A stretch of DNA of 64,000 nt from Pseudanabaena sp. UWO311 (GTDB lineage: Bacteria > Cyanobacteriota > Cyanobacteriia > Pseudanabaenales > Pseudanabaenaceae), in the NCBI RefSeq assembly GCF_006937785.1, contig NZ_SJEE01000005.1, positions 124,001 through 188,000 of the forward strand. The letters run 5' to 3'. How positions within the stretch are numbered: the stretch's first letter is position 1; each line of letters starts with the position of its first letter. The position numbers and the translations under genes are program-made. The notes beneath the pieces were generated by a model. It was not told the DNA's origin. It searched no databases and saw nothing but the letters and a program-made list of their open reading frames with translations. Shown here in pieces: positions 63,171 through 64,000 of this stretch.

Positions 63171-64000
63171 ATGAAACCAGTTTTGGGAGTTTTCGCGTCG
63201 GTCTTAAGTACTTCGGCACAATTAAAAAACAGAACCAAAACCTGTTCTGCCCGCTATGCGAGCAGAACAGGTTTTGGGTTTTTAATTGGGTCTATCTACT
63301 TATTAGTTGGTGTGAGTTATGCAGATGTGGCGATCGCGCAACTGCGTGAAAAGCCACCGCAAAAAGTGCAGATCCAGCAACAGATTGTTGTGCCACCCAA
63401 TGAAACTGCCGATCAGCTTTTAGAGCGTGGTAATGCCTATGTGCGACTAGGGAATTTGGAAGGGGCGGTGGTGATTTTTCAAGCCGCGATTAAGAAAAAT
63501 CCTGAACTCACGGCTGCACATTACAACCTCGGTCTGGCTTACGCACAGGGGGGCAAGCTCAAAGAAGCCATTCATTCTTTTCAACGGGCAACCAGGCTCG
63601 ATCCAAAGTTTGCAATGGCTTTTAGCAATTTAGGTGCAGCACAGTTGCAGTCGGGAGATCCTAATCAAGCCATATCTAATTTACAAAAAGCCGTTCGTCT
63701 CGATCCCAAGCTCTCAGTCGCCTATTACAATCTGGGTCTGGCCTTTAAAGACAAAAAGGATATAAATAACGCGATCGCAAATCTCAATCAAGCTCTGAAG
63801 CTAAATCCTCAAGCTCCCGAAACGATTTATAACTTAGGTTTATTAATTCAAACTCAGGGTGATCTCTCAAAGGCAATATCCTACTATGCCAAAGCGTTGC
63901 AACTGAATCCCGAATATGCAGAGGCTTATTACAATTTGGGAGCGGCTTTATTAATTCAAGGTGAAACGGAAAAGGCGATCGGGCAACTGCGTAATGCTTT
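63171..64000 (+). CDS. TPR-repeat protein with N-terminal signal segment (runs off window)
   Basis: An open frame of 276 codons with no stop before the window end. It begins MKPVLGVFASVLSTSAQL; a hydrophobic segment FGFLIGSIYLLVGVSYADVA near 36-56 is a late signal or anchor. From about residue 80 at least five or six TPR units follow (AAHYNLGLAYAQGGKLKEAI, AFSNLGAAQLQSGDPNQAI, AYYNLGLAFKDKKDINNAI, ETIYNLGLLIQTQGDLSKAI). Residues about 17-39 are encoded by a hairpin repeat in frame, which lengthens the N-terminal region before the hydrophobic segment. The partner is unknown. Confidence 0.85.
   Translation, partial: MKPVLGVFASVLSTSAQLKNRTKTCSARYASRTGFGFLIGSIYLLVGVSYADVAIAQLREKPPQKVQIQQQIVVPPNETADQLLERGNAYVRLGNLEGAVVIFQAAIKKNPELTAAHYNLGLAYAQGGKLKEAIHSFQRATRLDPKFAMAFSNLGAAQLQSGDPNQAISNLQKAVRLDPKLSVAYYNLGLAFKDKKDINNAIANLNQALKLNPQAPETIYNLGLLIQTQGDLSKAISYYAKALQLNPEYAEAYYNLGAALLIQGETEKAIGQLRNA
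63220..63287 (+). repeat. H-type hairpin inside the TPR coding frame
   Basis: Outer AATTAAAAAAC / GTTTTTAATT, inner AAAACCTGTTCTGC / GCAGAACAGGTTTT, tip CGC-TAT-GCG, with a few mismatches and a small bulge on the left. It is translated through as about 22 residues. Confidence 0.8.

Overview
The window is chromosomal DNA from a cyanobacterium. Photosystem I core genes (psaA, psaB), plant-type ferredoxin, light-dependent protochlorophyllide reductase, cyanophycin synthetase, the SbtA/SbtB bicarbonate system, PsbQ, ClpR/ClpP, ZipN/Ftn2 and several Ycf/DUF proteins restricted to the cyanobacteria-plastid lineage all occur here. The HIP1 octamer GCGATCGC is scattered everywhere. A filamentous lineage such as Pseudanabaena is my guess from overall feel, not something the sequence proves. 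Gene density is moderate, most genes are single-gene units, and there is no obvious prophage, insertion sequence, CRISPR array, rRNA or tRNA.

Layout. 1-5.7 kb: end of a membrane protein gene, YacP-type NYN RNase, a small membrane protein, recA, and zipN. 5.7-12.2 kb: a TetR regulator fused to a degenerate tyrosine-recombinase domain, divergent from a delta-9 desaturase with twin operator-like palindromes between them; two GNAT acetyltransferases, phoU and a nitrilase-family amidase. 12.4-17.3 kb: cphA with a PfkB sugar kinase, then Ycf49/DUF2499 and DUF3593. 17.4-25.9 kb: menC, clpR-clpP, LPOR, a secreted NucA-like nuclease facing a NuiA-like inhibitor, and a cysteine desulfurase. 25.9-35.1 kb: PsbQ, an M16-like protein without its zinc site, an HD-like protein, glyS, petF, murJ. 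35.2-42.7 kb: sbtB/sbtA, a Uma2-type protein, a CPP1-like protein, nadE, and a type III polyketide synthase with a methyltransferase. 43-54.4 kb: gshA, a DUF3095 protein, guaA, DUF2808, YbjN, lipoate ligase family, RluE-type pseudouridine synthase, CAP protein, ycf35-ycf46, transaldolase. 54.9-64 kb: psaA-psaB, a frameshifted toxin-antitoxin pair, an SLH-L,D-transpeptidase, a Tat-exported MBL-fold protein, trpG, and a TPR protein running off the end.

The most striking feature is not a gene. Intergenic space is filled with long, nearly perfect hairpins. One class (H) has arms of about 21-41 bp around a 3-5 nt loop, with an A-rich AAACCCAAAA-like base and a GC-rich GGCGGCGC-like tip, while the middle of the arm differs from copy to copy yet always pairs. 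A second class (R1) is a roughly 100-107 bp two-hairpin element bounded by TTATACCAA / TTGGTATTA ends, present in five or more copies in both orientations; its end supplies the stop codon of recA and of sbtB. A third class (R2) has two clear copies. One hairpin lies in frame inside the 5' end of the terminal TPR gene. Many H copies can act as bidirectional terminators, but the copy-specific yet self-complementary arms need another explanation.

Starts were moved inward from the longest open frame wherever the extension ran through a repeat, used TTG, or lacked a ribosome binding site (TetR fusion, desC, cphA, psbQ, M16, glyS, petF, murJ, Uma2, YbjN, ycf46, tal, psaB and others). All functional names rest on recognised motifs; no database search was run.
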